DNA from: Dyadobacter fermentans DSM 18053 | GTDB lineage: Bacteria; Bacteroidota; Bacteroidia; Cytophagales; Spirosomataceae | DNA: 64,000 bases | Assembly: GCF_000023125.1 (NCBI RefSeq) | Contig: NC_013037.1 | Span: forward strand, 2,356,001 to 2,420,000 | Direction of reading: 5' to 3' | In this document: piece by piece, positions 34,681-44,111 of the stretch | Numbering within the stretch: position 1 is the stretch's first letter | Layout: each line of letters begins with the position of its first letter | Notes under the pieces: model-generated | Database searches by the model: none | Seen by the model: the letters and a program-made list of their open reading frames with translations, nothing else | Told to the model about the DNA's origin: nothing | Position numbers and translations under genes: made by a program

Positions 34681-36687
34681 TTATTTTCGTGTTGGAGCTA
34701 CCTTTTTCAGCACCACCGCGCCCAGCGGAGGCAGATCGAGGATCAGCGAATGGGCTTTTCCGTGCCATTGGTGGCTTTCGGCCGTCACCGGGTCGTAGTT
34801 AATGATGCCGCTGCCCCCGAATGCCTCGGCGTCGGAATTGAATATTTCCTGCCAGCTTCCCTCGGAAATGACACCCACGCGGTAGTTTTTCCTGGGCACG
34901 GGAGTCAGGTTGAGCGCCACGATCACGTTGCGCGCCGGGTCGGTAGATTTGCGGGCGTACACGAGCACCGAATTCTCCCGGTCCTGCGTGTCGATCCATT
35001 CAAAACCATCGTGCGAGAACGAGTAATCGAACAAGGCCGGCTCTTCGCGATACAGCTTGTTGAGGGCAATTACACATTCACGAATGCCTTTGTGCGGCGC
35101 GTGTTCCAGCAAATGCCAGTCGAGACTTTGCTGGAAGTTCCATTCGGAAGTTTGTCCAAATTCCCCGCCCATGAACATCAGCTTCGTGCCCGGGTGCGTG
35201 AACATGTAGGTAAACATGAGCCGCAGGTTCGCGAATCTCTGCCATTCGTCGCCCGGCATTTTGTTAATGAGCGATTTCTTGCCGTACACCACCTCATCAT
35301 GCGAGAACGGCAGCATGAAGTTTTCCGAAAATGCATATACCAAACTGAAAGTCAGCTGGTCCTGATGCCACTTGCGGAACGAAGGGTCTTTTTCGAAATA
35401 CTTCAAGGTATCGTTCATCCAGCCCATCATCCATTTCATGCCAAAGCCCAGTCCGCCTACAAAAACCGGTCGGGATACGCCCGGGAAGGCAGTTGACTCT
35501 TCCGCAATCGTCTGAATATCCGGGAATTCGGTGTAAACAGCCACATTCATTTCGCGCAGCAGCGAGATCGCTTCGAGATTTTCGCGACCGCCGAATTCGT
35601 TCGGAATCCATTCGCCGTGCTTCCGCGAGTAGTCGAGGTAAAGCATCGAGGCCACCGCATCTACGCGCAAGCCGTCGGAATGGTAGCGATCGAGCCAGAA
35701 TATGGCATTACTGATCAAAAACGAGCGTACTTCGTTTCTGCCGTAGTTGAAAATATAACTTTTCCAGTCGGGATGGTAACCTTTGCGCGGGTCTTCGTGC
35801 TCGTAAAGCGATGTGCCGTCGAAGCGGAAAAGGCCATGCGCGTCGCCCGGGAAGTGCGACGGGACCCAGTCCATATACACACCAATGCCCGCCTGGTGCA
35901 GCTGGTCGATCAGGTACATCAGCTCCTGCGGCGTACCCATGCGCGACGAGCACGAGAAGTAGCCGGTGATCTGGTAGCCCCACGACGGCGCGTAAGGGTG
36001 CTCCATGATCGGCATCAGCTCCACGTGCGTAAAGCCCATTTCCTTCACATAAGGCACCAGGCTCGCGGCAATTTCTTTATAGGTAAGATGCCGCTCGGGG
36101 TCCGACGGATCGCGCTGCCAGGAGCCCAAATGCACTTCGTACACCGAAATGGGCGCGTTCAGCTTATTCTTTTCCTTGCGGACTTTCATCCATTCCGAGT
36201 CTTCCCATTCGTACCACGTATCCCACACGATGGAAGCCGTGCGCGGCGCCACTTCGCACCAGAGCGCAAACGGGTCCGACTTTTCGAGGTGCTGTCCGTT
36301 GCTGGATATAATGTAGTATTTATAAACCTCTCCTACCCCCACATTCGGAATCCAGCCTTCCCAGATACCCGAACTGTCCCACCGCGGTGCCAGCGAATGG
36401 CTGCCGTGGTTCCAGCCGTTGAAGTTCCCGACTACCGACAGATACGTAGCATTAGGAGCCCATACGGCAAAGTAAGTCCCTACTACCCCATTCACCTCCA
36501 TCACATGCGACCCCAGCTTCTCGTATAGCTTAAAATGCTTGCCCTGACGGAACAAGTGTATATCGAAGTCTGTAAAACGGCTAATGGTTTCCACCGCATT
36601 CACCGATTGGGCCGCGACAGGCGTGCCGGCATCTTCGGCAGGTTCGATGGTTGCGTTTGTTTTCTTCTTTCCGATTGACTTAGCCAT
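34681..36687 (-). CDS. glgB: 1,4-alpha-glucan branching enzyme
   Basis: A 668-aa GH13 enzyme that makes alpha-1,6 branches in glycogen. A basic N-terminal tail (MAKSIGKKK) precedes a CBM48 module (GTYFAVWAPNATYLSVVGNFNGW). The catalytic barrel has Asp343 in LRVDAVASMLY, Glu396 in TIAEEST and Asp464 in SHDEVVYG, with MEHPYAPSWGYQITGYF and GGEFGQTSEWN also typical. The C-terminal all-beta domain closes the protein. No other glg genes are next to it. The gene is intact. Confidence 0.97.
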   Translation of the reverse strand: MAKSIGKKKTNATIEPAEDAGTPVAAQSVNAVETISRFTDFDIHLFRQGKHFKLYEKLGSHVMEVNGVVGTYFAVWAPNATYLSVVGNFNGWNHGSHSLAPRWDSSGIWEGWIPNVGVGEVYKYYIISSNGQHLEKSDPFALWCEVAPRTASIVWDTWYEWEDSEWMKVRKEKNKLNAPISVYEVHLGSWQRDPSDPERHLTYKEIAASLVPYVKEMGFTHVELMPIMEHPYAPSWGYQITGYFSCSSRMGTPQELMYLIDQLHQAGIGVYMDWVPSHFPGDAHGLFRFDGTSLYEHEDPRKGYHPDWKSYIFNYGRNEVRSFLISNAIFWLDRYHSDGLRVDAVASMLYLDYSRKHGEWIPNEFGGRENLEAISLLREMNVAVYTEFPDIQTIAEESTAFPGVSRPVFVGGLGFGMKWMMGWMNDTLKYFEKDPSFRKWHQDQLTFSLVYAFSENFMLPFSHDEVVYGKKSLINKMPGDEWQRFANLRLMFTYMFTHPGTKLMFMGGEFGQTSEWNFQQSLDWHLLEHAPHKGIRECVIALNKLYREEPALFDYSFSHDGFEWIDTQDRENSVLVYARKSTDPARNVIVALNLTPVPRKNYRVGVISEGSWQEIFNSDAEAFGGSGIINYDPVTAESHQWHGKAHSLILDLPPLGAVVLKKVAPTRK

Positions 36688-36940
36688 TTGTAATTCTTCA
36701 ATTAATGTGTAATCTGTTCGAGGACGTAAGATTTACAATTTTATTAAACTATTTATTAAAATGTATATATTTTTTAGTCCTCCCGAGCCGCTGCCGACCT
36801 GCTTCTGGACTTCGTTTGAAGCGAAATCACAGCCTGGCGGCGGAGTTGCGCCAGGGTTTCCCACTATTCTCCAAAATATCCCCGGCATGGTTCAAAAAAC
36901 CTTTGAATAGATTATCTCAGCGCGCCTTTGCAAAAATTTA

Positions 36941-36952
36941 ACGGTATACCGT
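36941..36952. promoter_or_regulatory. 12-bp perfect palindrome upstream of the acetolactate decarboxylase gene
   Basis: ACGGTATACCGT lies 29 bases before the preferred ATG at 36982. A longer coding start at 36928 would include it, but the family start and signal peptide favour the later ATG. It is a possible operator. Confidence 0.35.
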
Positions 36953-36981
36953 CTTTTGTAACCATTCCAAACCCCTTGCCC

Positions 36982-37800
36982 ATGATGTTTCGTCATTTTT
37001 TGTTTGCTAAAAGCGCATTGACACGCCTGCCGATCGCCCTATTCCTGGCCTGTTTTACCTCCGGCAGCTTTGCACAAGCGCCTCCGCAAATGCCCGAAAA
37101 CGACTTTATGTACCAATATTCGATCATCGACGCATTGATGGCGGGCGTGTTTGACGGTGATCTCACGATCGGGCAATTGAAAAAGAAGGGCGATTTTGGC
37201 GTCGGAACTTTCAACAGGGTCGATGGCGAGCTGCTGATCGACCATGGGCATGTGTACAAAATCGCCTACGACGGGTCGGTGAGCGAAGTACCCGATTCGG
37301 ACAGCACCTCCGCGGCATTTGTGAAGTTTTTCAAAGCCGATACCGTCATCCAGCTCAGCGGCAAGGGCCTTACCTACGAAAAAATGCAGGAGCACCTCAC
37401 CCGCGTACTCAACCCGAACGGAATTTACGCATTAAGGATTTCGGGCAGCTTCCCCACCATGACCACGCGAGCGGAAAAACCGGCCACCCGGCCCTACCTC
37501 AGCCTGCCCGAGCATTTGAAGCACAATCAGGTGGTTTTTGAATTAAAAAATACCAAAGGCATTTGCAGCGGCTTCCTGCTGCCACCCTACCTGGCCCGTA
37601 CCAATGTGCCAGGGTTTCATCTGCATTATCTGGCGGACGACCGCCGATCGGGCGGGCACGTTTTCAACTTCACTACCGACGCACTCACGATCGAGGTCGA
37701 TATAGCCAAAGGCTTCACGATCGAGAACAATACCCACCCCGATTTCGGCAAAGTGAACCTCCAACCCGACCGCGGGGCCGAGCTGAAAAAGATCGAATAG
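36982..37800 (+). CDS. budA: Alpha-acetolactate decarboxylase
   Basis: A 272-aa enzyme that turns 2-acetolactate into acetoin. A signal-like N-terminus (RLPIALFLACFTSGSFAQ) suggests export, which is unusual next to cytoplasmic homologues but seen in some Bacteroidetes. The mature part has MYQYSIIDALMAGVFDGDLT, GVGTFNRVDGELLIDHGHVY and the zinc site FHLHYLADDRRSGGHV with three His. KGICSGFLLPPYL is also typical. It is followed 75 bp later by an exported hydrolase gene with its own likely promoter. Confidence 0.93.
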   Translation: MMFRHFLFAKSALTRLPIALFLACFTSGSFAQAPPQMPENDFMYQYSIIDALMAGVFDGDLTIGQLKKKGDFGVGTFNRVDGELLIDHGHVYKIAYDGSVSEVPDSDSTSAAFVKFFKADTVIQLSGKGLTYEKMQEHLTRVLNPNGIYALRISGSFPTMTTRAEKPATRPYLSLPEHLKHNQVVFELKNTKGICSGFLLPPYLARTNVPGFHLHYLADDRRSGGHVFNFTTDALTIEVDIAKGFTIENNTHPDFGKVNLQPDRGAELKKIE

Positions 37801-37822
37801 CCGCAAAGTTGCACCGGCGAAG

Positions 37823-37853
37823 TTGCCGTACCGTGTCGCAGGTTTTATATTTA
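37823..37853 (+). promoter_or_regulatory. Possible Bacteroidetes promoter of the alpha/beta hydrolase
   Basis: TTG (37823) and TATATTTA (37846-37853) are 20 bases apart, near the -33 TTTG and -7 TAnnTTTG pattern, and 22 bases before the ATG. Confidence 0.35.
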
Positions 37854-37875
37854 CGCCTGATTTGCACTTATTTCC

Positions 37876-38883
37876 ATGAAACACCGCCTTTTACTCCTCC
37901 TCTTACTGCTTTCCACCGGCGCAGCGTATGCGCAGGTAACCTATTTCGGGGATTTGATCGGCAAAGGTTTCCAGCAGGCAACGGTGGTCCAGCCTTCCGA
38001 CTATGAAGGCAGCGTAACCTGCACCATCATTCGCAAAACGGCGCCCGAAAAAAGCGCGCGGGCCGTGCTTTACGTCCATGGCTTCAATGATTATTTCTTT
38101 CAGGAAGAAATGGCACGCCGGTATAGCGAGGCGGGCTACAATTTCTACGCTGTCGATCTGCGCAAATGCGGTCGCTCGTGGCTCGGCCACCAAAAAATCG
38201 GTAACGTCCGCGATCTCTCCGAATACTACGCCGATATCGACACCGCATTGACCGTCATTCAGGGAGAAGGCAACGAAAAGGTGCTTCTGAGTGGGCATTC
38301 GCTCGGTGGGCTCGTCGTTACGCTGTATGCAGGCGAGCGGGCCGGCCGGGAAAAGTTCGATGCGGTGCTGCTCAACAGCCCGATGTTTGCATTGAATGTC
38401 AAATCCGGACTGAAAAAGACTGCATTACCGCTGCTCCTCAAAAGGGCTGAAAAACACCCTGAAACCAGTTTCGACCTCGATATTAACCCGCTTTACGGCG
38501 AAAGCCTGCACGTGACGGCGCATGGTGAATGGTCGTACAGCCTGGGACTGAAACCGTTTGTAGCCCCGCCGGTGAACCTGGGCTGGATACGCGCGGTGCT
38601 CAACGGGCAGGAGCGCCTGACCCAAGGCATTACGATCAACAAGCCGGTGCTGGTGCTGCATTCGGCCAAATCCATCGACGAAAAGAAATGGAGCGACGCT
38701 TTTTTCACGGGAGATGCCGTCCTGAATGTGGACGACGTGGCCCGGCAGGCGCAGAACATCATTGGCCAATACAGCATCCAGGCGGTGCAGGGAGGCATGC
38801 ACGACCTCATCCTTTCGCGCCAGCCCGTACGCGACGAGGTTTACTCCACGATTTTCAACTGGGCCAAACGGGCTGTGAAATAA
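37876..38883 (+). CDS. Exported alpha/beta hydrolase (serine aminopeptidase S33/monoglyceride-lipase type)
   Basis: A 335-aa protein with a signal peptide (LLLLLLLLSTGAAYAQ). Hydrolase motifs are ARAVLYVHGFNDYFFQEEMA with the oxyanion region, YNFYAVDLRKCGRS, and the nucleophile elbow LSGHSLGGLVVTLYA with its Ser. The acid is likely in the PVLVLHSAKSIDEKKW segment, and the His in GGMHDLILS. It would cleave an ester or small peptide in the periplasm. The substrate is not evident. Confidence 0.85.
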   Translation: MKHRLLLLLLLLSTGAAYAQVTYFGDLIGKGFQQATVVQPSDYEGSVTCTIIRKTAPEKSARAVLYVHGFNDYFFQEEMARRYSEAGYNFYAVDLRKCGRSWLGHQKIGNVRDLSEYYADIDTALTVIQGEGNEKVLLSGHSLGGLVVTLYAGERAGREKFDAVLLNSPMFALNVKSGLKKTALPLLLKRAEKHPETSFDLDINPLYGESLHVTAHGEWSYSLGLKPFVAPPVNLGWIRAVLNGQERLTQGITINKPVLVLHSAKSIDEKKWSDAFFTGDAVLNVDDVARQAQNIIGQYSIQAVQGGMHDLILSRQPVRDEVYSTIFNWAKRAVK

Positions 38884-38962
38884 GCTGCATTTCAGCTTAC
38901 GTTGTGGCGATTATGGCTATCTTAGCGGCCATCCGTTTTGACCAAAATACACGACCATCACC

Positions 38963-39604
38963 ATGCAGATCAGCGATCTCAAAATCCTCTTTTTCGACAT
39001 TGGCGGCGTTCTGCTCAGCAACGGCTGGGGACATGAGTCCCGCATCCTGGCGGCGGAAAAGTTTGGCCTCAATTACAAGGAAATGGACCAGCTCCATAAC
39101 TTCATTTTCAATGTTTACGAAATCGGGAGCGTTAACCTCGACCAATATCTCGACACGGTGATATTTAACCACCCGCGCGATTTCGTTCGGGAGGATTTCA
39201 AAGAGTTTATGTATTCGCAATCCGTGGAGCTGCCCGGAATGCTGGCGTGGCTCAAAGAATGGAAGAAGGATTGCGGGTTCCGCATTATTTCCATTAATAA
39301 TGAAGGGAAGGAATTGAACGACTACCGCGTTCAGAAGTTCAAGCTGCACACTTGTTTCGATGCATTCATTTCATCGTGCGAAGTAAAAATGCGCAAGCCC
39401 GATCCAAGGATTTTCGAACTGGCAATGGGCATTGCGCAGGCAACACCCAGCCAGTGCGTGTATTTCGACGACCGCATTATGTTTGCCAACATGGCCAAAA
39501 CCCTCGGCCTGCGCGCATTCCAGCACACAAGCTTCGAATCCACAAAGGCGATCCTCGAAGAACTGAAAAAAGAACAATTCGACCGCTTCGGCCCACCGCA
39601 TTGA
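38963..39604 (+). CDS. HAD-superfamily hydrolase
   Basis: A 213-aa protein. The nucleophile Asp is in LFFDIGGVLLSNGWG (Asp12), with Gly where phosphatases have the second Asp, as in many haloacid-dehalogenase-type HADs. Motif II is IISINNEG, motif III Lys is in VKMRKPDPRIFELA and motif IV is CVYFDDR. The helical cap lies between residues 20 and 90. The substrate is unknown. It ends one base before the convergent DinB gene. Confidence 0.87.
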   Translation: MQISDLKILFFDIGGVLLSNGWGHESRILAAEKFGLNYKEMDQLHNFIFNVYEIGSVNLDQYLDTVIFNHPRDFVREDFKEFMYSQSVELPGMLAWLKEWKKDCGFRIISINNEGKELNDYRVQKFKLHTCFDAFISSCEVKMRKPDPRIFELAMGIAQATPSQCVYFDDRIMFANMAKTLGLRAFQHTSFESTKAILEELKKEQFDRFGPPH

Positions 39605-40105
39605 TCAGAAGGTGCGGTCGTCAGCGGACGGACCGTAGATCGACGGGACCGCGATGTCGTTCAGGCGCATGTACACCGTGAGCTGTCCGCGGTGGTGGAC
39701 CCAATGATTGATCGTCGAACCGATACCTTCGCGCTTGGGCTGGGTAAATAGTATCTGGCCCTCGCGTTTGAGGTGGAACGGCGCGTCCAGATCGTCGTCG
39801 GTAATGCCGGACAGCGATTTTCGTGCGCCGTTGAAAACCTCCTCGAAATGGTCAAGCAATTCCTCGGCCGTCGTGAACTCGAAACGCTCGTAAGTGGCGA
39901 AATCGACCTCACCTTTCTCGACCATGAATGTGATCCAAAGCGGAATTTCGGCCACCAGCAGCGTGAGGTAACCCATCTCCATGGATTTGGGATGCGGTTT
40001 AAAGTCCAGTGAAGTCACCGGAATGCGTTCCAGGCATTTGCGCGTAGAAGTATACTCGGCTTCCAGCTCTTTGATGTAAGCGTCTACTAAGGTTCTGTTG
40101 CTCAT
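39605..40105 (-). CDS. DinB-family protein
   Basis: A 166-aa four-helix protein of the DinB/YfiT fold. The conserved His residues that bind a metal are visible as HPKSMEMGYLTLLVAEIP and NHWVHHRGQLTVYMRL. DinB-like proteins of this kind often act as thiol- or metal-dependent transferases. The function of this one is unknown. The ATG at 40105 matches the usual family start. It is convergent with the HAD gene. Confidence 0.85.
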   Translation of the reverse strand: MSNRTLVDAYIKELEAEYTSTRKCLERIPVTSLDFKPHPKSMEMGYLTLLVAEIPLWITFMVEKGEVDFATYERFEFTTAEELLDHFEEVFNGARKSLSGITDDDLDAPFHLKREGQILFTQPKREGIGSTINHWVHHRGQLTVYMRLNDIAVPSIYGPSADDRTF

Positions 40106-40196
40106 AGTGATATTTGCTTTTTTACGTATGATTAAAAAATAATACCTTGAGAGTTGGGTCCAAAAACATATGCGATCCACATAAGTTAACTCTAAT

Positions 40197-40749
40197 ATGA
40201 AATATCATCTCGACTGGCTTATCGAAGAATATGGTAAGCAGCAAAGACTTAAATTTCTTCATTTCTGGGGGCATCAGCCCGCCCGCAATGGTGATATTAC
40301 TCAGTCCTGTATGAGCCAATGGTGGCAGTCCCCTTTTACCCATCGACGATGCTTCGTATCGCACGTCAGAACATTGGATGATGGCCGAAAAGGCGAGACT
40401 GTTTGGCAATGACACGCTTCGTGAGCGGATCATAGCCTGCGCGTCGCCGGGCGAAGCCAAGGCATTGGGTCGAATGGTAGAAAATTTCGACGAACAAACC
40501 TGGATAATGCACCGTCAATCCATTGTTTTAAAAGGAAGTATCCAAAAGTTCACCCAGAATCCGCCGCTCACGGCATTCCTGTTAGACACTGGCGACCGGA
40601 TTCTAGTGGAGGCTAGTCCGGTGGACCCAATTTGGGGGATCGGCCTTACGGCGGATGATACTCTCGCAAACGACCCCACGCGATGGAAAGGTCTCAACCT
40701 CCTCGGTTTCACATTGATGGAAACCAGGGATGTGCTCGCAAACCGTTGA
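40197..40749 (+). pseudogene. NADAR-family (YbiA-like) N-glycosidase, one frameshift
   Basis: The first part reads LKFLHFWGHQPARNGDITQS and CMSQWWQSPFT, the second EHWMMAEKARLFGNDTLRER, SPGEAKALGRMVENFDEQTW, and WGIGLTADD. NADAR proteins remove ADP-ribose or riboflavin-intermediate bases and reverse ADP-ribosylation. The frame breaks at about 40341 in CCC; with one C less it reads PFTIDDASYRTSEHWMM without a gap. Corrected length is about 184 aa, close to normal. A single homopolymer base could well be a sequencing error. Confidence 0.82.
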
Positions 40750-40798
40750 CAGATATACGTAGGATGATGGCGCTCCACAGCGGAGCCAGGGAATCTAC

Positions 40799-41593
40799 TC
40801 AAATCGTCAGGATTGCAATGCTGGTGCCGCCGATGTGCCTGATGCCGCGGAAACGCACATCTTTCTGGTACAATTCATTCAGGGCGGTCCATACGCCGGG
40901 CCAGTTGGTGTAGTCGTGCCAGATCATAAGGCCGCCTCTCCGCATGATGGTGAGGACTTTTTCGCTGTCGTTGAGTACATATTCGTAGGCGTGGGAGCCA
41001 TCTATGAATGCAACGTCGACGGAGCTAGCGTAATCGGTAAAGTCGAACGACGCCGAATCGCCGAACATCTGCCGTATTTTTGCCGCTGCCGGATGCCCGA
41101 TAAAGCGCTCGCCCGAGACCTCTTTTTTCACATATCTCACCTCGCCTTCCTCGATTTCCATTTTGGTCGCATCCAGTTCGTCCGCGGGCAGATCGAGCGT
41201 AACAATCTCTGTATCAGCACTGCTGTTAAGCGCCATATTCAATGTGGTGCGCCCCTGAAATGTGCCTATTTCAAAAATCCGGCGCGGGTTCCATTTTTTG
41301 ACAAGGTTACTGATCACTTTGAGTTCAAACTCCGTCGTATGCCCGAAACCGCATTCGTAGACGCCCTCATAGGCGGCCGTGTCGTTGCCGAAAAGCTCAA
41401 AAACATCGGTTTTGGGGATGATAAACGGGTCGACGGGGGTGTCTTGGCCGGAGGGCGAGTGACCGTTGTAGCTATTGTAAAGTTTCAGCAGTTCGTCGCG
41501 GGAACCGGAGTTCAACATGCCTAATGTGAGGGTGTATCCTACTCTCCTTACAACACCTGCGTACAAACGGAGATTATCTAACGCTTTGCTCAT
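40799..41593 (-). CDS. Class I SAM-dependent methyltransferase (Methyltransf_24-like)
   Basis: A 264-aa protein. The cofactor site is RIFEIGTFQGRTTLNMALNS, with acidic end of strand 2 in EIVTLDLPADEL, and motif IV in VDVAFIDGSHAYEYVLNDSE followed by GGLMIWHDYTNWPGV. Such enzymes are found with sugar or cell-surface biosynthesis genes and methylate O positions. The acceptor is unknown. The ATG at 41593 is chosen to fit the family start. Confidence 0.85.
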   Translation of the reverse strand: MSKALDNLRLYAGVVRRVGYTLTLGMLNSGSRDELLKLYNSYNGHSPSGQDTPVDPFIIPKTDVFELFGNDTAAYEGVYECGFGHTTEFELKVISNLVKKWNPRRIFEIGTFQGRTTLNMALNSSADTEIVTLDLPADELDATKMEIEEGEVRYVKKEVSGERFIGHPAAAKIRQMFGDSASFDFTDYASSVDVAFIDGSHAYEYVLNDSEKVLTIMRRGGLMIWHDYTNWPGVWTALNELYQKDVRFRGIRHIGGTSIAILTI

Positions 41594-41785
41594 AGTTGTG
41601 TATATATTAAATTGAAAGTCGTGTAGCAGCAGCCAATTACCGGGGCTGCCTTGGCCCGGCAAAAAAGGAATCGAGGTAGTGGGGAAAATATTGATTTACA
41701 AATAAATACATATTTATCAATTTTCAAAACCCGTGCCAGGGAAGCATCACGACGCATCATCTCAAACTCAAAACTGCCTTGAAAA

Positions 41786-42601
41786 ATGGACAAAACGCCG
41801 GACATACGCGGACTGTATATTCCCGTTCAACCGACGGTAAAGCAATCGGCCGAGCATGTCACTTACCGCGAATTTCTGCCCGAGACGGCCTTGCAGGGCA
41901 TCATTTACTGCTACTGGCGACTCCGCACTACGCAGCCACTCGACGAGCCTTTCTTTTACCGCGTTGTGGCCGATGGTTGCATTGACATTTTCTTTGAGCT
42001 GAATAATCCCCGCGAAAATTTCGTGATGGGTTTTTGTAAAAAATACACGGAGTTCCCGCTTGAAAACAGTTTCGATTACGTGGGTGTACGTTTTTTACCC
42101 ACGATGCTCCCCCAACTCTTCAAAGTAAACGCAGCCGGACTGAGCAATCGTTTCGAAAATCTGGACGTGGTGATCCCCCGAACGGCCCGTTTTATCGCCT
42201 CGGATTTCGGTCCCGATTTACCGGAAAAGGACATTAAAGCCCGCTTCGATCGGTATTTTCTTAAACTGCTGCAAAGCGCCGAATTCGATCATGACCCACG
42301 GCTTTACGGCGCGCTGGCCATTATCCTGCAAAATTTTGGTGTATTAAATGTCGAAAAAGATCTCGACACCGGCCTCAGTCCGCGGCAGCTCCGCCGCCTG
42401 TTCGAGTTTTACATCGGCGATTCCGCCAAGACTTTCAGCCAGGTGGTGCGATTTCAGAACATCCTCAGGGCAAAACCCTCGCAGCAAAGCCTGCGCGAAA
42501 ACAAGCTCTTTTACGATAATGGCTATTACGACCAGGCGCATTTCATCAAAGAATTCAAAAATTTGTATGGGGTAACGCCCGGCAAAGCTTTCGGAAGGTG
42601 A
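41786..42601 (+). CDS. AraC-family transcriptional regulator with DUF6597-type N-terminal domain
   Basis: A 271-aa regulator. The N-terminal part (LQGIIYCYWRLRTTQPLDEP; RVVADGCIDIFFELNNP) is of the DUF6597 type. The AraC domain is at residues about 190-270: DTGLSPRQLRRLFEFYIGDS, KTFSQVVRFQNILR, and YDNGYYDQAHFIKEFKNLYG. It is upstream of the VOC gene on the same strand with an 80-bp gap and may control it. Confidence 0.87.
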   Translation: MDKTPDIRGLYIPVQPTVKQSAEHVTYREFLPETALQGIIYCYWRLRTTQPLDEPFFYRVVADGCIDIFFELNNPRENFVMGFCKKYTEFPLENSFDYVGVRFLPTMLPQLFKVNAAGLSNRFENLDVVIPRTARFIASDFGPDLPEKDIKARFDRYFLKLLQSAEFDHDPRLYGALAIILQNFGVLNVEKDLDTGLSPRQLRRLFEFYIGDSAKTFSQVVRFQNILRAKPSQQSLRENKLFYDNGYYDQAHFIKEFKNLYGVTPGKAFGR

Positions 42602-42680
42602 CAATGTCCGTTTTTTACAATTATGCCTCGCTGTTGCTGCCGACATTTGTATCATCAACAAACACCAAAACGGCAGCATT

Positions 42681-43145
42681 ATGAAACGGCTCATCATTCT
42701 TTTCGCATTGGCTTGCATTTGCGGGCATGCATTTTCTCAAACCAAACCATCAACTCAAAACAACCGAAAAATGAAACTGAACGCAGGCATCGTCACATAC
42801 AAAATCGCTGAAACCAAAGCATTCTACACCGAAAAACTCGGCTTCGGCGTCACATTCGAAAACGAGTTCTACCTGCTCCTGCACACGCCGGGCGGCGGCT
42901 CCGAGATCAGCTTTCTCCTGCCCGACCACCCCTCGCAGCAGCCGCTGTTCCACAAGGCATTCCAGGGCCAGGGCATGTATCTGACGATCGAGGTCGACGA
43001 CGTGGATAAATTGTACAACGAAGTCAAAGGCAAAGGCGTAGAGATTAAGATCGATATCCGCGACGAGCCCTGGGGCGACCGGCATTTCGCGATCGTCGAC
43101 CCGAATGGCATCGGCATCGACCTTGTCAAATACTCCCCGCGGTAA
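42681..43145 (+). CDS. VOC (glyoxalase/bleomycin resistance) protein with predicted signal peptide
   Basis: A 154-aa single-domain protein: KLNAGIVTYKIAETKAFYTE at the start of the fold, FLLPDHPSQQPLFHKAFQGQ in the middle and DRHFAIVDPNGIGIDLVKYS at the end. VOC proteins bind metals and small molecules. The first 20 residues (RLIILFALACICGHAFSQ) form a signal peptide, which is rare in this family. An internal ATG at 42771 would give a normal cytoplasmic protein. Both starts are possible. Confidence 0.8.
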   Translation: MKRLIILFALACICGHAFSQTKPSTQNNRKMKLNAGIVTYKIAETKAFYTEKLGFGVTFENEFYLLLHTPGGGSEISFLLPDHPSQQPLFHKAFQGQGMYLTIEVDDVDKLYNEVKGKGVEIKIDIRDEPWGDRHFAIVDPNGIGIDLVKYSPR

Positions 43146-43315
43146 ACTCAAATAACCGCCGGCAGGGGCGCTCAGCTTTCGGGCTGCGCGCCTTTCACTA
43201 ATTGTCTCCCGGCACTTAGGATAAACGCTGCGCGCCATTAGCGCTGCGTGCTTACTTTGCGGCATTGAACAATCACGGGCCAACAATGGTTACTACCGGG
43301 AGACATAACAAAACA

Positions 43316-44101
43316 ATGAACGAGCACATCACCAGAATTCAGCAAGACATCGAGCCGCTGCGGCAACAAATTATCCGGCACAAAGTTTACTCGGTCATCA
43401 ACGACATCGAGGACCTGAAAATATTCATGAAATACCATGTGTATGCCGTTTGGGATTTCATGTCTCTGCTTAAATCGTTACAAAATAGCCTGACCTGCAC
43501 TGCTGTACCCTGGTTTCCGACGGGCGACGGCGAAACGCGCCACCTGATCAATGAAATCGTGACCGGGGAGGAATCGGATGTGGATATGGACGGCCGGGTG
43601 AAAAGCCATTTCGAGCTTTATCTCGATGCCATGGAGCAATGCGGCGCGGATACGTCGGAAATCAAGCGGTTCATTGAAGTGCTGCGCCAATCCGGCGACT
43701 TTTCACTGGCATTCGACGCCGCAGGCACTCCCGCTCACGCACGGGATTTTGTCCGCTTCACTTTTGACACGATCGGCACAGGCCGGAGCCACCTGCAAGC
43801 TGCCACATTCACCTTCGGCCGGGAAGACCTCATTCCGGGCATGTTCATGTCGATGATCGAAGACATTCACCGCCATTTTCCCGACAGTATTTCCATTTTT
43901 AAATATTACCTTGAACGCCATATCGAAGTAGATGGCGACCACCACAGCCACCTGGCCCTGCAAATGACGGCAAACCTGTGCGGTGATGACGAACGATCCT
44001 GGCAGGAAGCCGGGCAAGCGACGATCGCCTCCCTGGAAAAGCGTATCGGGCTGTGGGACGGGGCTTTTGAAGAAATTGAAAAGAAGAAAGTACTGAATTA
44101 A
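43316..44101 (+). CDS. DUF3050 (heme-oxygenase-like fold) protein
   Basis: A 261-aa all-helical protein typical of DUF3050: VYSVINDIEDLKIFMKYHVY, VWDFMSLLKSLQNSLTC, PWFPTGDGETRHLINEIV, SHFELYLDAMEQCGAD, and YLERHIEVDGDHHSHLALQM. The His and Glu residues suggest a di-iron or heme-oxygenase-like site. Its role is unknown. It is followed after 10 bp by the methionine aminopeptidase gene, so the two are co-transcribed. Confidence 0.88.
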   Translation: MNEHITRIQQDIEPLRQQIIRHKVYSVINDIEDLKIFMKYHVYAVWDFMSLLKSLQNSLTCTAVPWFPTGDGETRHLINEIVTGEESDVDMDGRVKSHFELYLDAMEQCGADTSEIKRFIEVLRQSGDFSLAFDAAGTPAHARDFVRFTFDTIGTGRSHLQAATFTFGREDLIPGMFMSMIEDIHRHFPDSISIFKYYLERHIEVDGDHHSHLALQMTANLCGDDERSWQEAGQATIASLEKRIGLWDGAFEEIEKKKVLN

Positions 44102-44111
44102 TACCGGCATT

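Noticed and set aside
35617..36528. Open frame of about 300 codons on the plus strand
   Set aside because: It is antisense to glgB and has Arg/His/Val-rich composition typical of a shadow frame.
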